Shown here: positions 1 to 10,254 of the stretch, in pieces
Layout of the letters: the number at the start of each line of letters is the position of its first letter
Numbering within the stretch: the first letter of the stretch is position 1
From: Cladochytrium replicatum
Taxonomy: Eukaryota; Chytridiomycota; Chytridiomycetes; Cladochytriales; Cladochytriaceae
Length of the DNA: 64,000 nt
NCBI GenBank assembly: GCA_025526935.1
Contig: JAHLKD010000096.1
Coordinates: 124,001 to 188,000 of the forward strand
Direction of reading: 5' to 3'
The notes under the pieces: generated by a model
The model's database searches: none
What the model was told of the DNA's origin: nothing
What the model saw: the letters and a program-made list of their open reading frames with translations, nothing else
Made by a program: the position numbers and the translations under genes

Positions 1-135
1 CTAAAAACGCCCTACTGCTGCCAGGAGAAGCCCTTGGTGTTTAACAGGTGGTGGTTTCATCCAGGGCTAGGAGAAGCCCTTGGTTTTTAACAGGTGGTGG
101 TTTCATCCAGTGCCAGGAGAAGCCCTTGGCTTTTA
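1..135. repeat. 46-bp tandem repeat (about 2.5 copies)
   Basis: A unit containing AGGAGAAGCCCTTGG followed by a GGTGGTGGTTTCATCCAG segment begins at 23, 69 and 115, so the period is 46 bp. The first 20 bases and the first unit also match, in reverse complement, the loop and inner arm of the inverted repeat at 22783-22910. This is therefore a dispersed repeat lying just beyond the 3' side of the minus-strand LINE remnant. I see no coding capacity. Confidence 0.8.
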
Positions 136-1436
136 TCATAAAGACTGAGGATCGAAATCTAAACCACTAGCTGAAGTACAAAAGTTAGCACAGCAGCGAG
201 CATGAGACACATGTTTCAGAAGAGAAGGCACTGATGAAGAACTAGGGTCATCAAAAAAAATTGCTTTTGTCTTACGCCTGTGTGATCTCAGAGCTGATTT
301 GAATGCTTTGTGACTATCACATTGGCGAGTTCTTAGAAAAGGAAGAAGAGGGTCAGAAGAATTGTGGTGCAAGAGGGAAGAATAGTCACGGAATGCTGAA
401 CAAGCCTTACTACGCAACAAAGCAATCTCAGGGGCAGAGGAGTGGTCGCTGGTGCTCTAAGACGAGGTGTTGGTGGTCCCAATATCAGAACTGCTGCTGC
501 CTCAACAAAATCAACTATAATTTGAAATGCAGAATCAATTGCTCCCTGGGCCACTGCACGAGAAATAGAAGTCCCCACAGGGAGCTGAAGTGGTTCCAAT
601 GCTGCTGTTCGCACCTCTGATGTAAGAGGAAGCAGAATCTTAGCAGCTTCTCTGTGTGACTTACAAATAACTTCTTCCTTTAACAATTGGAGATTCCAAG
701 AAGGTAGAGGAGGAGGTACAGTGGCCTGAGGATCTGGGCCAGCTAAAGAACATGAACAGGTCTCTGCAAAATGGTCTGAAGGATGGGGAGCCATAGACTG
801 GGGTTGAGCATGCACTAAATAAGAGGAAGCTGTCACATAAGTAGAAGCAAAAAACAAATCAATAATTGAACTCCCTAAGTGGGAAGGAAAACTTGGGCGA
901 CGAGCTGAAGAAGAAGCTGGGACAACCAATGAAAGTGAGTAGGCTGTAAAACAAGGAAGAAGTGCTCTGGCACGGGCATTAGTAACACAATCACCAGTGC
1001 TCTGAATTCTAAAATTGAAGTCACCCATCAAAACTACTGGTGTATCCGAATTCGAAACAAATTGAGGAAAATCAGATAATGCACCCAAACAGTCTTCCGC
1101 AGTCCAACGTGGGGGAAAATAAAATCTACCAATCACGACCTGACGAAACCTAAACCACAAACCAAACCCAGAAGGAACTGATGCAATCAACCTAAATTGA
1201 TAAGTACTGCAACGATACGGGTTAATAAGAAGAGCAACACCAGATGTCAAAGGAGCATCTGGTGGAGGACGAGAATCAACCAACAAATACTCTGAAGAAA
1301 CACTGTCTAAAGTTAACTGATGAGTTTCTGCGAAAACTTAAAAATCAAGCAGATGAGTAACAAGCCAAGCAAGCAAATCGGAAAAATCCAGAGGCAAACC
1401 TCTACAGTTGAAGGTTCTAGAACGAAAAGTCCACAT
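136..1436 (-). pseudogene. LINE (non-LTR retrotransposon) ORF2 fragment, endonuclease domain
   Basis: The reading frame begins with ATG at 1436-1434 and gives an AP-endonuclease-like start (TFNCRGL, then ETHQL). An in-frame stop follows near 1340, and then a long open stretch with GVALLIN, the GDFNFR motif near 1020, SIIDLFF and a PSDH motif near 785. These are the landmarks of the endonuclease/exonuclease/phosphatase domain of LINE ORF2. The frame shifts near 400 and then covers only a basic linker; no reverse transcriptase is present before the window ends. The ATG overlaps the stop of the upstream ORF1 by one base. The copy is dead because of the stop and the frameshift. Confidence 0.8.
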
Positions 1437-2250
1437 TAATTGCGAGATGTAGGTTCAGAACACGAAGAACGGGCTAAAGAAACAGCAGCTTCAAAGTCTG
1501 CAGCAGGGAGATTAGAACGAAGATAATGAAAAACTGCAGGATCATGAGTAATGCCCAGGGTCAAAAAGATCAACGGGCACCTCATCACCTGGAAAAATGT
1601 CCTTGCGGAGCTTGTCAGCACAGTCAGAAGTACAAATAAACTCAGCAGTATTACGCCCAAAGAAACTAATATGGCCGATGTCACACGAAAATTGAGGGTT
1701 TCCAGATCTTCGATTAATCAGAGTGCGGAGCTGATTAAGTGGCTGACGACTAATTTCCTTAAACCTCACAGTAGCAAAACCAGCAGCACAATCACGAACA
1801 GGCTGAGGAGGATTCATAAAAATTGGTGACTCAGCTGGGTAATCAATCACCCATCTGGGCGGCCGTACTGATCTGCCAGATAGGGGGTCCACTCCAGCAA
1901 CCACTGAGCGATAAAGGGCGGGTTGAGCATCAGCATCGGCAGCTTCAATACGAACAATAGCATTTGATGCACAAGAGGCAAATTTTGCAGTGCCCAGGAT
2001 TACAAGTTGCAGGTGGTGCAGGCAGCGGTCGGCTAGCACTCGCAACTTGAGCATAGGAAGGGACGGCAGAGACAGCAGCAGGAGGGCAGCTGATAGTTTC
2101 AACCAACGGAACAACAGCAATAGTCAATGCAGCAAAGAAGGCAGCCTTGGTTTCTGGTTCCAACACTGGGAGAAATTGCATCGCACGAGTGAAAGCAGAC
2201 ATCACTAATGGATGAGATCCAGAAGTTTGAGCAGGGGCCAGCACATGCAG
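1436..2250 (-). pseudogene. LINE ORF1 remnant (gag-like)
   Basis: Several overlapping minus-strand frames together give a protein related to the intact ORF1 at 54450-55772. Shared landmarks are HISFFGRN..EFIC here against HISFVGRN..SFIC there, and DPAVFHYLRSNLP here against DPAIFLYVRGQLP there. The C-terminus ends in TSRN followed by TAA, whose last A is the first base of the ORF2 ATG. At least two frame changes are needed to read it through, so it is a pseudogene. Proline/arginine-rich text such as SVRPPRWVIDYPAESP lies in the middle. In the cell an ORF1 product would coat the element RNA; this copy cannot make a full one. Confidence 0.7.
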
Positions 2251-3546
2251 AGGGCCGTCGTGACTAGCCAGTGCAGTTCCCTGTTGCTACTGAGCAATAA
2301 AATGGGGCTATCTTCAGAGTGGCCAGCGTCCCCTGTGCTACAACAGAGGGCACAGTGCAGCACTGGAGATGCACAATGTTGACCGAGCACAAGCGTGATT
2401 GCGCATGGTGTCACATTGGACGTTACTGCTCCTGATCTTGAGCAATTTTTGACCGCTGCTTGAGCTGCGTGCACAGTTACACCCAGAGTAGCAGCAGTGA
2501 GTGTAGGACTATTGGCACAGAGTATGGATGTTGATCCTGAGTCAGAAGCACCTGTGTTGAAAATAACTCTCTTGACAAGCGGCAGGCCCTTGGTTTTGCA
2601 GTTGTAGAGTTCCAGGATCCAGTCACCCTTCAAGACTCTTGCAGGAACTTCCCCATTTTCTGTATGGGAGATTTGGGGTGATCATACGGGCGTGTAACGA
2701 TCGCCCGCTTCAGGAAACAGCTACAAGCACACATGAACAGGCCTGTTTGGAGTGGGAACTGAGGAACAAGCAGCCGATTATGAGGCGGAGAGAATTGCAC
2801 GTGGAGCAATATCAGTGCAAGTACAGCTCTCAGCAGGAAGTGGGTTGAGCCTGCTCGGGAACACTTTTGGTTTCCCTCAGAGACAGTGTGTTCTATAGGA
2901 ACGGAGTCTGTTCCGAGGAACAATGAATTCGCACCATCGGGCAGGGGTGATACAAATGGCGTGGTGCTGAAAATGCTGGGGTGGTGGACACTTTAGAGAT
3001 GGATGCAATGTAAGAGGTGGTTCTCTCACTCCTGTCAGTCGCAGCATTTTGGAGGTGCAGATGAGAGGAGTGATGCAGACAGATACATGGACATTGAGAG
3101 CAGAGGGCATCATGTGACAAGGGCTGGGATTGAAAGAGGGGTGTCGCATCCGCAGGTTCCTGCTCATCTTGTGATTATAAGTCAACACTCCAAATTATTT
3201 CCAAGAATGCCTAAACTTCCCTTCCTGCGGCAAATTGTCGCAACTGCAGTACGCTTTGCCTCTCAATTCACAAGGTTGCCGGGTCTCGGAGCCCAAACGA
3301 GATTTGAAGACTGCAACACCGCCTGCAGCAAGGTTCCGATCCAGCTGAGACCATTCGGATCCGGGTTACACACCAACTTGAACTAGAAGACTTGAGAAGT
3401 ACATACCGCCTTTCCAATGCAGCTCTACATCGTCTTCTCTCCTATCGAAAGCTTCCTGATGTTTTCCTGTATTTTCTGTATTCGCTCTATGTTTTCCACA
3501 TTTTGCCAACGTGGCTTTGATCACAACACCAAATTTCAAACTTCCA
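2251..3546. other. Unassigned DNA between LINE remnant and AP-3 sigma gene
   Basis: Short frames exist on both strands (for example minus 2205-2633 and plus 3003-3386), but none shows a recognisable domain. The first part may be the 5' region of the decayed LINE. The last 200 bases must hold the promoter and 5' leader of the AP-3 sigma gene; I see no clear TATA box. Confidence 0.4.
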
Positions 3547-4380
3547 ATGGGCATCAAAGCGGTGCTCATCTTCAACAACAGCGGAAAACCGCGGCTGATG
3601 CAATGGTATGAGCAGCTGGTATGGACGAGAAAGCATGGCAGAAATCTGAAGTCGGTAGCTTACCTCACCATTCTGCAGGAAGTCAGCGCACAGCAGGAAC
3701 TGCTAAAGGAGATCTACCGACTTGTGTCAAGAAGGTAGAAACTACTACGGAGAGAGATGATCGTACCGTTATACTAATGCTTTCGTGTGAAGACCGGACT
3801 CGGTGTGTAACTTCTTGGAAGGGAGCGCATTGCTAGGAGGTGTCGACACGAAGATCATTTACAGAGTATGTGCAAACAGTATATCCTCAAAAGCACTGTG
3901 CTAACTTTTTTTTGGGCATAGCATTACGCTAGTAAGCATCTTATACAATTTGGTAGGAGCTGCGTTGATTCGAAATTCGAATGATTTTCTAGCTTTGTAT
4001 TTCTGCTTTGTTGTGGATTCGTCTGAGAGTGAACTCGGTATGTTTTACCAGTCGGAGAGCTTGGCGTATATTCCTCAATCTGTTCCAATATACGTGGTTT
4101 GTTCAAAATAGGAATCTTGGACCTCATCCAGGTATTAATCGAGGTTTATTGCTTTGATGCGCATATTTAACGAGGACTGTTTTGCGCCGTGAAGGTCTTT
4201 GTGGAAACGTTGGACCGAGCATTCACCAATGTTTGCGAATTGGACCTTATCTTCAAACCTGATGAGGCATATCAGGTTCTTTCAGAGGTAGTATCAGGTG
4301 GTTTGGTCCTCGAAACCAACATCGACGAACTAGTAGTCATCAACGAGGCAAAGAGGCAGGCAGTTGCTGCAAAGTCATAG
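3547..4380 (+). CDS. AP-3 adaptor complex sigma subunit
   Basis: Seven exons are read as 3547-3618, 3679-3734, 3793-3865, 3922-3931, 3993-4037, 4112-4131 and 4195-4380. All have GT..AG borders and agreeing phases, giving 153 residues. The protein starts MGIKAVLIFNNSGKPRL, continues LKEIYRLVSRR, VCNFLEG..LLGG, HYATLYF..VDSSESELG and ILDLIQVFVETLD, and ends in the sigma-3 signature NVCELDLIF then GGLVLETN. This is the small chain of the heterotetrameric AP-3 coat, which sorts cargo from Golgi/endosomes to the vacuole. Exon 4 is only 10 bases long. An in-frame ATG at 3511 would add 12 residues, but MGIKAVL matches the usual family start. The gene converges on the ProRS pseudogene, with only about 55 bases between their ends. 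Confidence 0.93.
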
Positions 4381-4434
4381 CAAAAGATTGAATTGCTGCA
4401 GAATGGGAGCTCTTATAATTGTAAATACATTGCA

Positions 4435-6470
4435 TCAAACTGCTGAGTCCCCAGTTTGCAGAGGTACGCGCACTCGCTTTATGATTGTCTCCATCACTTC
4501 CTTTAGAGTTGCGGATTTCGATGCCTTTTCGTGACCTTGAGTATTGACATGGAACTCTAGCCTCACGGATGTCCTTCCCAAACGCAATGACGAAAGGATA
4601 CCCGATCGCTTGCGCGTCATTCCGTTTGTATCCCACCGTCAAATCCTCACGGTCATCGAAAACGACTTCAACACCATGGTCTGACAACTCATGCAACACC
4701 ATTCATCGTCGCCTTTCTTTCCCTTCGCCCTTTTCGAAGGAATCACGACCATATGATATGGCGCAATGCTCACCGGCCAGGCCATGTTCTCGCCAACAGA
4801 CTGTCCGCGACGGGTCACCCCGAACCTAGGAAATGTGCATTGGGCGGTTGCGGACCTCTGTTTCGCAGAGAACGGCCAAAGCTGCCCATCGTGCGAGCAG
4901 CCATTGACGTCACTGCACGGGATCGAGGTTGGACACACGTTCTACCTTGGTACAAAGTACTCCTTGCGGTTGTCTGCCGTTGTCAAAGACGGGAAGAAAG
5001 CAACGCCGATCGAGATGGGGTGTTTTGTGATTGGAGTGTCGAGGATATTAGGTGCGGTGTGTCAACGAGGATTCTGATATTGGCTTTGAAAAACTGGTAA
5101 GCCGTCCTGGGGTTCGTTAAAGCTGAAGCCATCTAGATATGGATGTTTCTGCAGGTTGATGGGACTTACCTGGCGATCGGATCGTCTGACGACCCGCAAC
5201 ATCTGTTCATCTGGTGCTTGATCACCTGCTGTGGAGCGCAAGGTCTGAGTGTCTATGGATTCGTCATTTCTTGTGCCCGTAATGTATTCGGTAAGCTCGG
5301 CGTGTGAGTGGCTTCTTCGGGAGTATATGGTGGTATTCCGCGGGCTAGCTCCTCGTTGTCGAATAATCGCATAAGGTACATCGAAGGATTTTGTTGTCAC
5401 CTCTTAAGATTGCGTGATAAAAATCAGCTTTAAATAGAGGAAAGTTGAGCAACATATGACCACACCTGATGAGATGAAACGATATTCGTGGGATAAACTC
5501 CTCTGATACTCCCGGTGTCCGCATCCACCTTGAAATAAAATCGGTAATCCTCAGTACATTTATCGCATGACACCACTGCTATTCCCCATACATGTGGAAC
5601 TCCTATCCGCGAGAATATGAGTTTGTACGCATTTATGACCTCCTTGTATGTTTGTTGAGCATCTTTCGGGCTGACGTCAAATGAGTGCATGTCCTTCATT
5701 ATGAACTCTCTGGCGCGGAGAAGGCCAGATCTCAGTCTCAGCTCGTCAAGAAACTTGTGGCCTGTGTTCAAATTCTAAGCATTCGAGTTGCTGAGATCTA
5801 CAACTTACCAATTTGGTATAATCTGAGAGGGAGTTGACGCAGCGACTGAACTTCAGATGCTACAAGTCGTGCGACTTCCTCCTCATGTGTTGGCGCGAGA
5901 CAAAACTCTCCGCCTTTCCGGACTCTTGGTTTGAACATCTGCAAAATGTTCTTTACTTTATTGCTTTGATTAGCAATGCAGCACAGAATCAAGCACCTCG
6001 CTCCCAGTGTACTCACCTTCCAGGTTTTTCTCATGCATCAGAAGGCAGTATCGTGGAAAGGAGAGTTTCTGTCCGTCTTATGTCATGTCAGCCAACACAT
6101 GTCTGCAAACCGACTTGTGGGCTACAACGTACCTATCGACTGCATGTGCTCATCAATGATCCGCTGGATTTTCTCCACGACACGAAGTCCGCGCGGGAGG
6201 AGGATGTAGAGTCCAGCGGCGGACTTCAATATAGAGAAACTTTGAAGATCAGCGCAGTGTAGTGAACTAATTGACCTATAGATCGACCTGACGAATGAAC
6301 CCACCTCTGAGTAGTTTCTTGTAATCCAATGACAGCGAGGAGTCGAGGGCATTTTGCTTCAAAATGGGGGCGAAAAAGTCGTGAAGTTTTGAGGAACTTT
6401 GAGGGCATTTGGAGTGGCTGAGGAAGTGGATCACAGAACTGTGGACGGGACGTGAAAAAATGACGAGCAT
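4435..6470 (-). pseudogene. Mitochondrial prolyl-tRNA synthetase pseudogene with internal inversion
   Basis: On the minus strand, from 6470 down, one reads a bacterial-type ProRS: LHDFFAPILKQNAL.., [49 protein letters not shown] and the motif-2 block RSGLLRAREFIMKDMHSFDV. Near the end come [13 protein letters not shown] (about 4785-4745) and the anticodon-binding block GVEVVFDDRED. The part that should lie between these, with CPSCEQPL.., [15 protein letters not shown] and [11 protein letters not shown], is on the plus strand at about 4796-5095. Frameshifts are also needed near 6040 (twice), 5510, 5350 and 4565. Such an enzyme would charge mitochondrial tRNA-Pro; this copy cannot be expressed as one protein. 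A working copy should exist elsewhere. Confidence 0.85.
4796..5095 (+). other. Inverted segment of the ProRS pseudogene
   Basis: This stretch reads on the plus strand as the C-terminal half of the ProRS catalytic core: [33 protein letters not shown], then [15 protein letters not shown]. The residues before and after it in a normal ProRS are coded on the minus strand on both sides. Break points can be placed only to about 4790-4825 and 5075-5100. I see no obvious inverted repeats at the two ends. Confidence 0.8.
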
Positions 6471-7850
6471 GGAAGACTATTTCAGAGTCAACATCGAAAA
6501 GAAGATGTTCATGTAGGATTCGGTGAATTAATTCGGAGAGAACACCGCTCTGATCTCATGCATGTCACACAAGAAAGGTGCCGGAGCAAGAGGATCATGA
6601 TCTGACGCCAGCGACACGATTGCTGGAGAAACGGAGAGAGATGCTGGAAGTCGAGAACGGTTTGAACCAGCAAAAGGAAGAGTTTGCGATGAAGATGGAA
6701 TCTCTGAGTCAGAGACGGGAGGAGCTGGGGAGGAAGGAGATGCAGCTTAAGGAGTCGTTGATGAAGTTTGACAAGTTCTTAAAGGTACGCTGAGTCTTGT
6801 CACTTTTTCGGGTAGCTGTGAAATGACGCCGGTATACTTTGTATAGGAAAACGATGCTAAGCGAACAAGGGCACTCAAGAAGTCACTCGATGAGAGAAAG
6901 ACGAGGGAGCAGAAGGAGGCAGAGGTTCTTAAGCTGAAAGACTCGATTATGGCATTGGTGGATAAGAGAGATAGGCAAGGAAAGATAGTTGATACGAGTA
7001 AGTTTTTCCACCAAATATCGAAGTTTGGGATATTGAGTTGAACTACTCCAGACTTGATTTTTCAGAAGTATCTTGAGTCTGTATTGGAAACGACCGATGA
7101 ATTTGGTGAGGTAAAGGATATCTTGTCGAGATACGATACGCTGTCAGCCACCAATGCGGAACTTATTGAAAGAGCACGGAATGCTCAGGAACGAACGGAG
7201 AGGGACCGTCTGATATTCATGCACTCCAGCGAGGTGTGTGAAGTGCTTTCTGTTTCTATAATCATGACTAAAAAGTGGAATTTAGGAGAAAAACAATATT
7301 GTTCTCAACTACAACAATGAAATCGCAAAGCTTCAAACAAAGCTTGAGGAATCCCAGGCACGGACCGCGAAGTGGCAAGCAGAGTGCGACATTGCGCTAA
7401 AGAATGCAACCCAGAAGTCACTGTTATTGGGCCAAGTCAAAATGTGACATTGGTGCGTTTTATGTCAATACTACAACTAAACATTGAATTCCTAGGGCAA
7501 CGAACAACTTGTTTAATCTTGTCAAAGTGCATCTGAACAATCGTTTGAACACATCGATTGACACGATAACCCAACTGGACAAGATCCAGCAGTTCATTCT
7601 TGACCTAAGTGCAATTGCAACAGAGATCGAGAATCAGACATCGAATGCAACAGCAGTAACTAGTCCAGCAAACGTTGCAACAGACATATCGCCAGCTGGC
7701 ATACCAGCCGTTGATTCTGCAGTCTCAGCTGCAGCTCGAACCAGTGGCGGCAACCTGATTGCTGGATCGGCTGCACACCTAGCACCGAGAAACAGCGCCA
7801 ATGATCCGCGGGTTCGAATCACGGAAGCCGTGAAATCAAAAAAGAAATAG
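6460..7850 (+). CDS. CCDC42/CFAP73-family coiled-coil flagellar protein (DUF4200)
   Basis: Six exons (6460-6512, 6574-6784, 6847-6997, 7052-7233, 7286-7443, 7496-7850) with matching phases give 369 residues. After MTSMEDYFRVNIEKKMF comes the family block ATRLLEKRREMLEVENGL, then SLSQRREELGRKE, QLKESLMKFDKFLKENDAKR and a long heptad-rich region, as in CCDC42/CFAP73 (DUF4200). A Ser/Ala/Thr-rich C-terminal tail of about 70 residues is probably disordered. Known members sit in the axoneme of motile cilia as part of the modifier-of-inner-arms region. The start could also be the in-frame ATG at 6469. The start region overlaps that of the ProRS pseudogene head to head. Confidence 0.88.
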
Positions 7851-7982
7851 AGATTTTATTATTCTTCAACTTGCCAAATGGCGCAGTAAAGCTCAGATTT
7901 AAATCTCGGGTCTCCTCGGGATCGCAGCTGGCACGGGTGACTCGACGAGAGAGCAGATCTGAATTGGATCACACCTGTAACT

Positions 7983-9691
7983 ATGGCAACTGTCTCTGGT
8001 TTGTTGCCCGTGTGTGCGAGGGCGTTCGTTCGTTTACGGGCCTTCCCTGCGACAACTTCAGCGCGATTGTTTAGCACCACAACAAGGCCATTCTCACAAC
8101 TGCAGAATGCGTTCCCAACGCTTAGCAATCTGTTCGCGGGGACTCCAAATCGATATGGCTTGAAAGCGAGTCTGGCCTTCTCCGTAGTGTTCAACCGCAG
8201 GGACTTTTCCAATGCTCCTGGTAAAGTCAACATTGGCCACCTGAAAGGAGCTCTTCGAACACATGCTTCACCGCTGCGTGTTCAACTGCCTTATTCGATC
8301 ATCCTGTCGCAGAAGCAAGCGCTTGGGACGGTGGCGACGGCCGAGAAAGGATCAGGTTCAGGCGGACCCACGGCGCGTCCAATTGTCGGTTACTGGATGC
8401 TCTTTTCAGCGTCCCTTGTGTTTGGAATTATTGTCCTGGGTGGTCTGACCCGACTTACAGAGTCGGGACTTTCGATTACTGAGTGGAAACCAGTTACTGG
8501 TGCACTTCCACCGCGGACCCAGGAGGAGTGGAACGTTGAGTTTGAAAAGTACAAAAACTTCCCAGAGTTTATCAAGTGAGCTCAATACCTACCCTCCACT
8601 AGACAAGTACAGCACGTAAGTTGACCATTTGCAAAACAGGTTGAAGCGAAACATGACCCTGGACGAGTTCAAATTCATCTTCTACATGGAATGGGCACAC
8701 CGCAACGTCGGCCGGTTGATCGGCGTTCTTTTTGCCGTCCCTTTCGCTTTCTTCGCCTTACGAAAAGGATACATGACCAAACCCGTGAAAACTCGGTCAT
8801 TCATCATTACCGGACTGATCGGTTTCCAGGGCTTGCTTGGGTGGCTCATGGTGAGCTCGGGTCTGCAGCCTCACTTGCTTGAAGATGAGCACGCCGTCCC
8901 ACGCGTGTCGCACTACTGGCTCGCTGCACACCTTTCCTCTGCTGTTATCATCTATTCGCTTATGTTCCGTGCCGGTGTTGACATCTTGCGTAGTAACCTC
9001 AGCCCTGAACGCTTGCAGGTAAACGAAGCACTCGAATTTTCCAAGCAATGAGCTAATGCATTACCATCAGAAAATCAAGTCCGCACTGACGTCTCGTGCG
9101 CTGATCCCGCTGCGGCCGTTGTCTCACATCTGCGTCGCCCTGGTGTTCTTTACGATCGTCTCTGGCGCTCTCGTCGCCGGTCTCGATGCCGGTCTGATTT
9201 ACAACGAGTTCCCGAAGATGGGGCTGGGAATCATGCCGTCGGACATGTGGAACTACTCAAAGAAGGAGGGGAAGGGTCGATGGTGGGTGGACCTTTTGGA
9301 GAACCCGTCTGCAGTTCAGTTTGATCACCGTGTGATGGTATGTCGAATGTGCGTAATTTGCGTAAGCCCACTCAAAGTTGGTTGGCAGGGTATCACGACC
9401 CTCACCGCCGTGTCGTCCCTGTGGCTCTTCTCCCGACGAATTCCGCTCCCTCCGGTTGCGAGAACCGCAACGAATTTGCTCCTCCTCGCCGGATGGGGCC
9501 AGGTAAAAGATCAATTTGACAACATGATGGAATTGTTTACTAATAATTGCTGATTTGCATAGGTCGCTCTTGGGATCACAACTTTGCTCTACATGGTTCC
9601 GATTCCCGTCGCTGCGATGCACCAAGCTGGATCCGTGACGCTTCTGACTGCCGCACTGTGGCTCACACATGTGATTAAGCGAGTTCGCTGA
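7983..9691 (+). CDS. COX15: Heme A synthase COX15, mitochondrial inner membrane
   Basis: Five exons (7983-8575, 8640-9018, 9071-9337, 9389-9502, 9563-9691) give 493 residues with agreeing phases. The first about 110 residues are Arg/Ser/Ala-rich, as for a mitochondrial presequence. Family landmarks follow: [71 protein letters not shown] and [16 protein letters not shown]. They carry the conserved heme-ligand histidines within about eight transmembrane helices. The enzyme oxidises the C8 methyl of heme O to make heme A for cytochrome c oxidase. No frame breaks are seen. It starts 132 bases after the flagellar gene on the same strand. Confidence 0.96.
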
Positions 9692-10254
9692 GTATGGATT
9701 ACTAATTTTCTCCACCACAATATACAATTTTTAGAAACAAGATTGATTGTAAATTAACTTCAAATTTGATTTTAACCAGCGTTGCGAACAATGATTAAGT
9801 AGGTTCATGATCAGTTCTGGCAAGGCGAGATGCAGGATGTAATTTTCATTTTCGAGTAAACAATGTGGCATGCTCATATTGCAAGAAAAGTGTTTTAGCA
9901 CAAATATCCAACGAACCCCCTATGCCTTACGGCCGCAATGAAAAACTTTTGAAGAGTCGGTCGCTGAACGTTTTTTGGAAACATTTTTCTGAGAGGAAGA
10001 ATTTCGAGCTTGTTGTGAACAACTTAGTTGTTGCCACATCAAATCAGACAATGAACATTGAGATCACGTAGTGAGCACAATGGAGGCACATATACCAGTT
10101 CAACATTGTTCAACACATCCGGAAAATTAACAATTAAGCTAATTAGGACCATGCACTTTCATTTGTTAACTACTCGATCAAACAATAAAAAAAATTCATG
10201 ATGATTCCACGCGCTCTCATGGACACGTCTTCGTTACCCTGAATCACACCAAAT
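9692..10254. other. Intergenic, AT-rich, no gene seen
   Basis: The stretch holds the 3' region of COX15 and a run of stop-rich AT-rich DNA. A 68-codon plus frame at 9865-10071 has no recognisable features and I do not call it. Confidence 0.5.

Noticed and set aside
3003-3386. 127-codon plus frame before the AP-3 sigma gene
   Set aside because: No domain, no codon bias I can see, and no splice link to the downstream gene.
5153-5170. 21-base GTAAGT..CTGCAG 'intron' in the ProRS pseudogene
   Set aside because: Too short for a spliceosomal intron and it reads through in frame as coding sequence.
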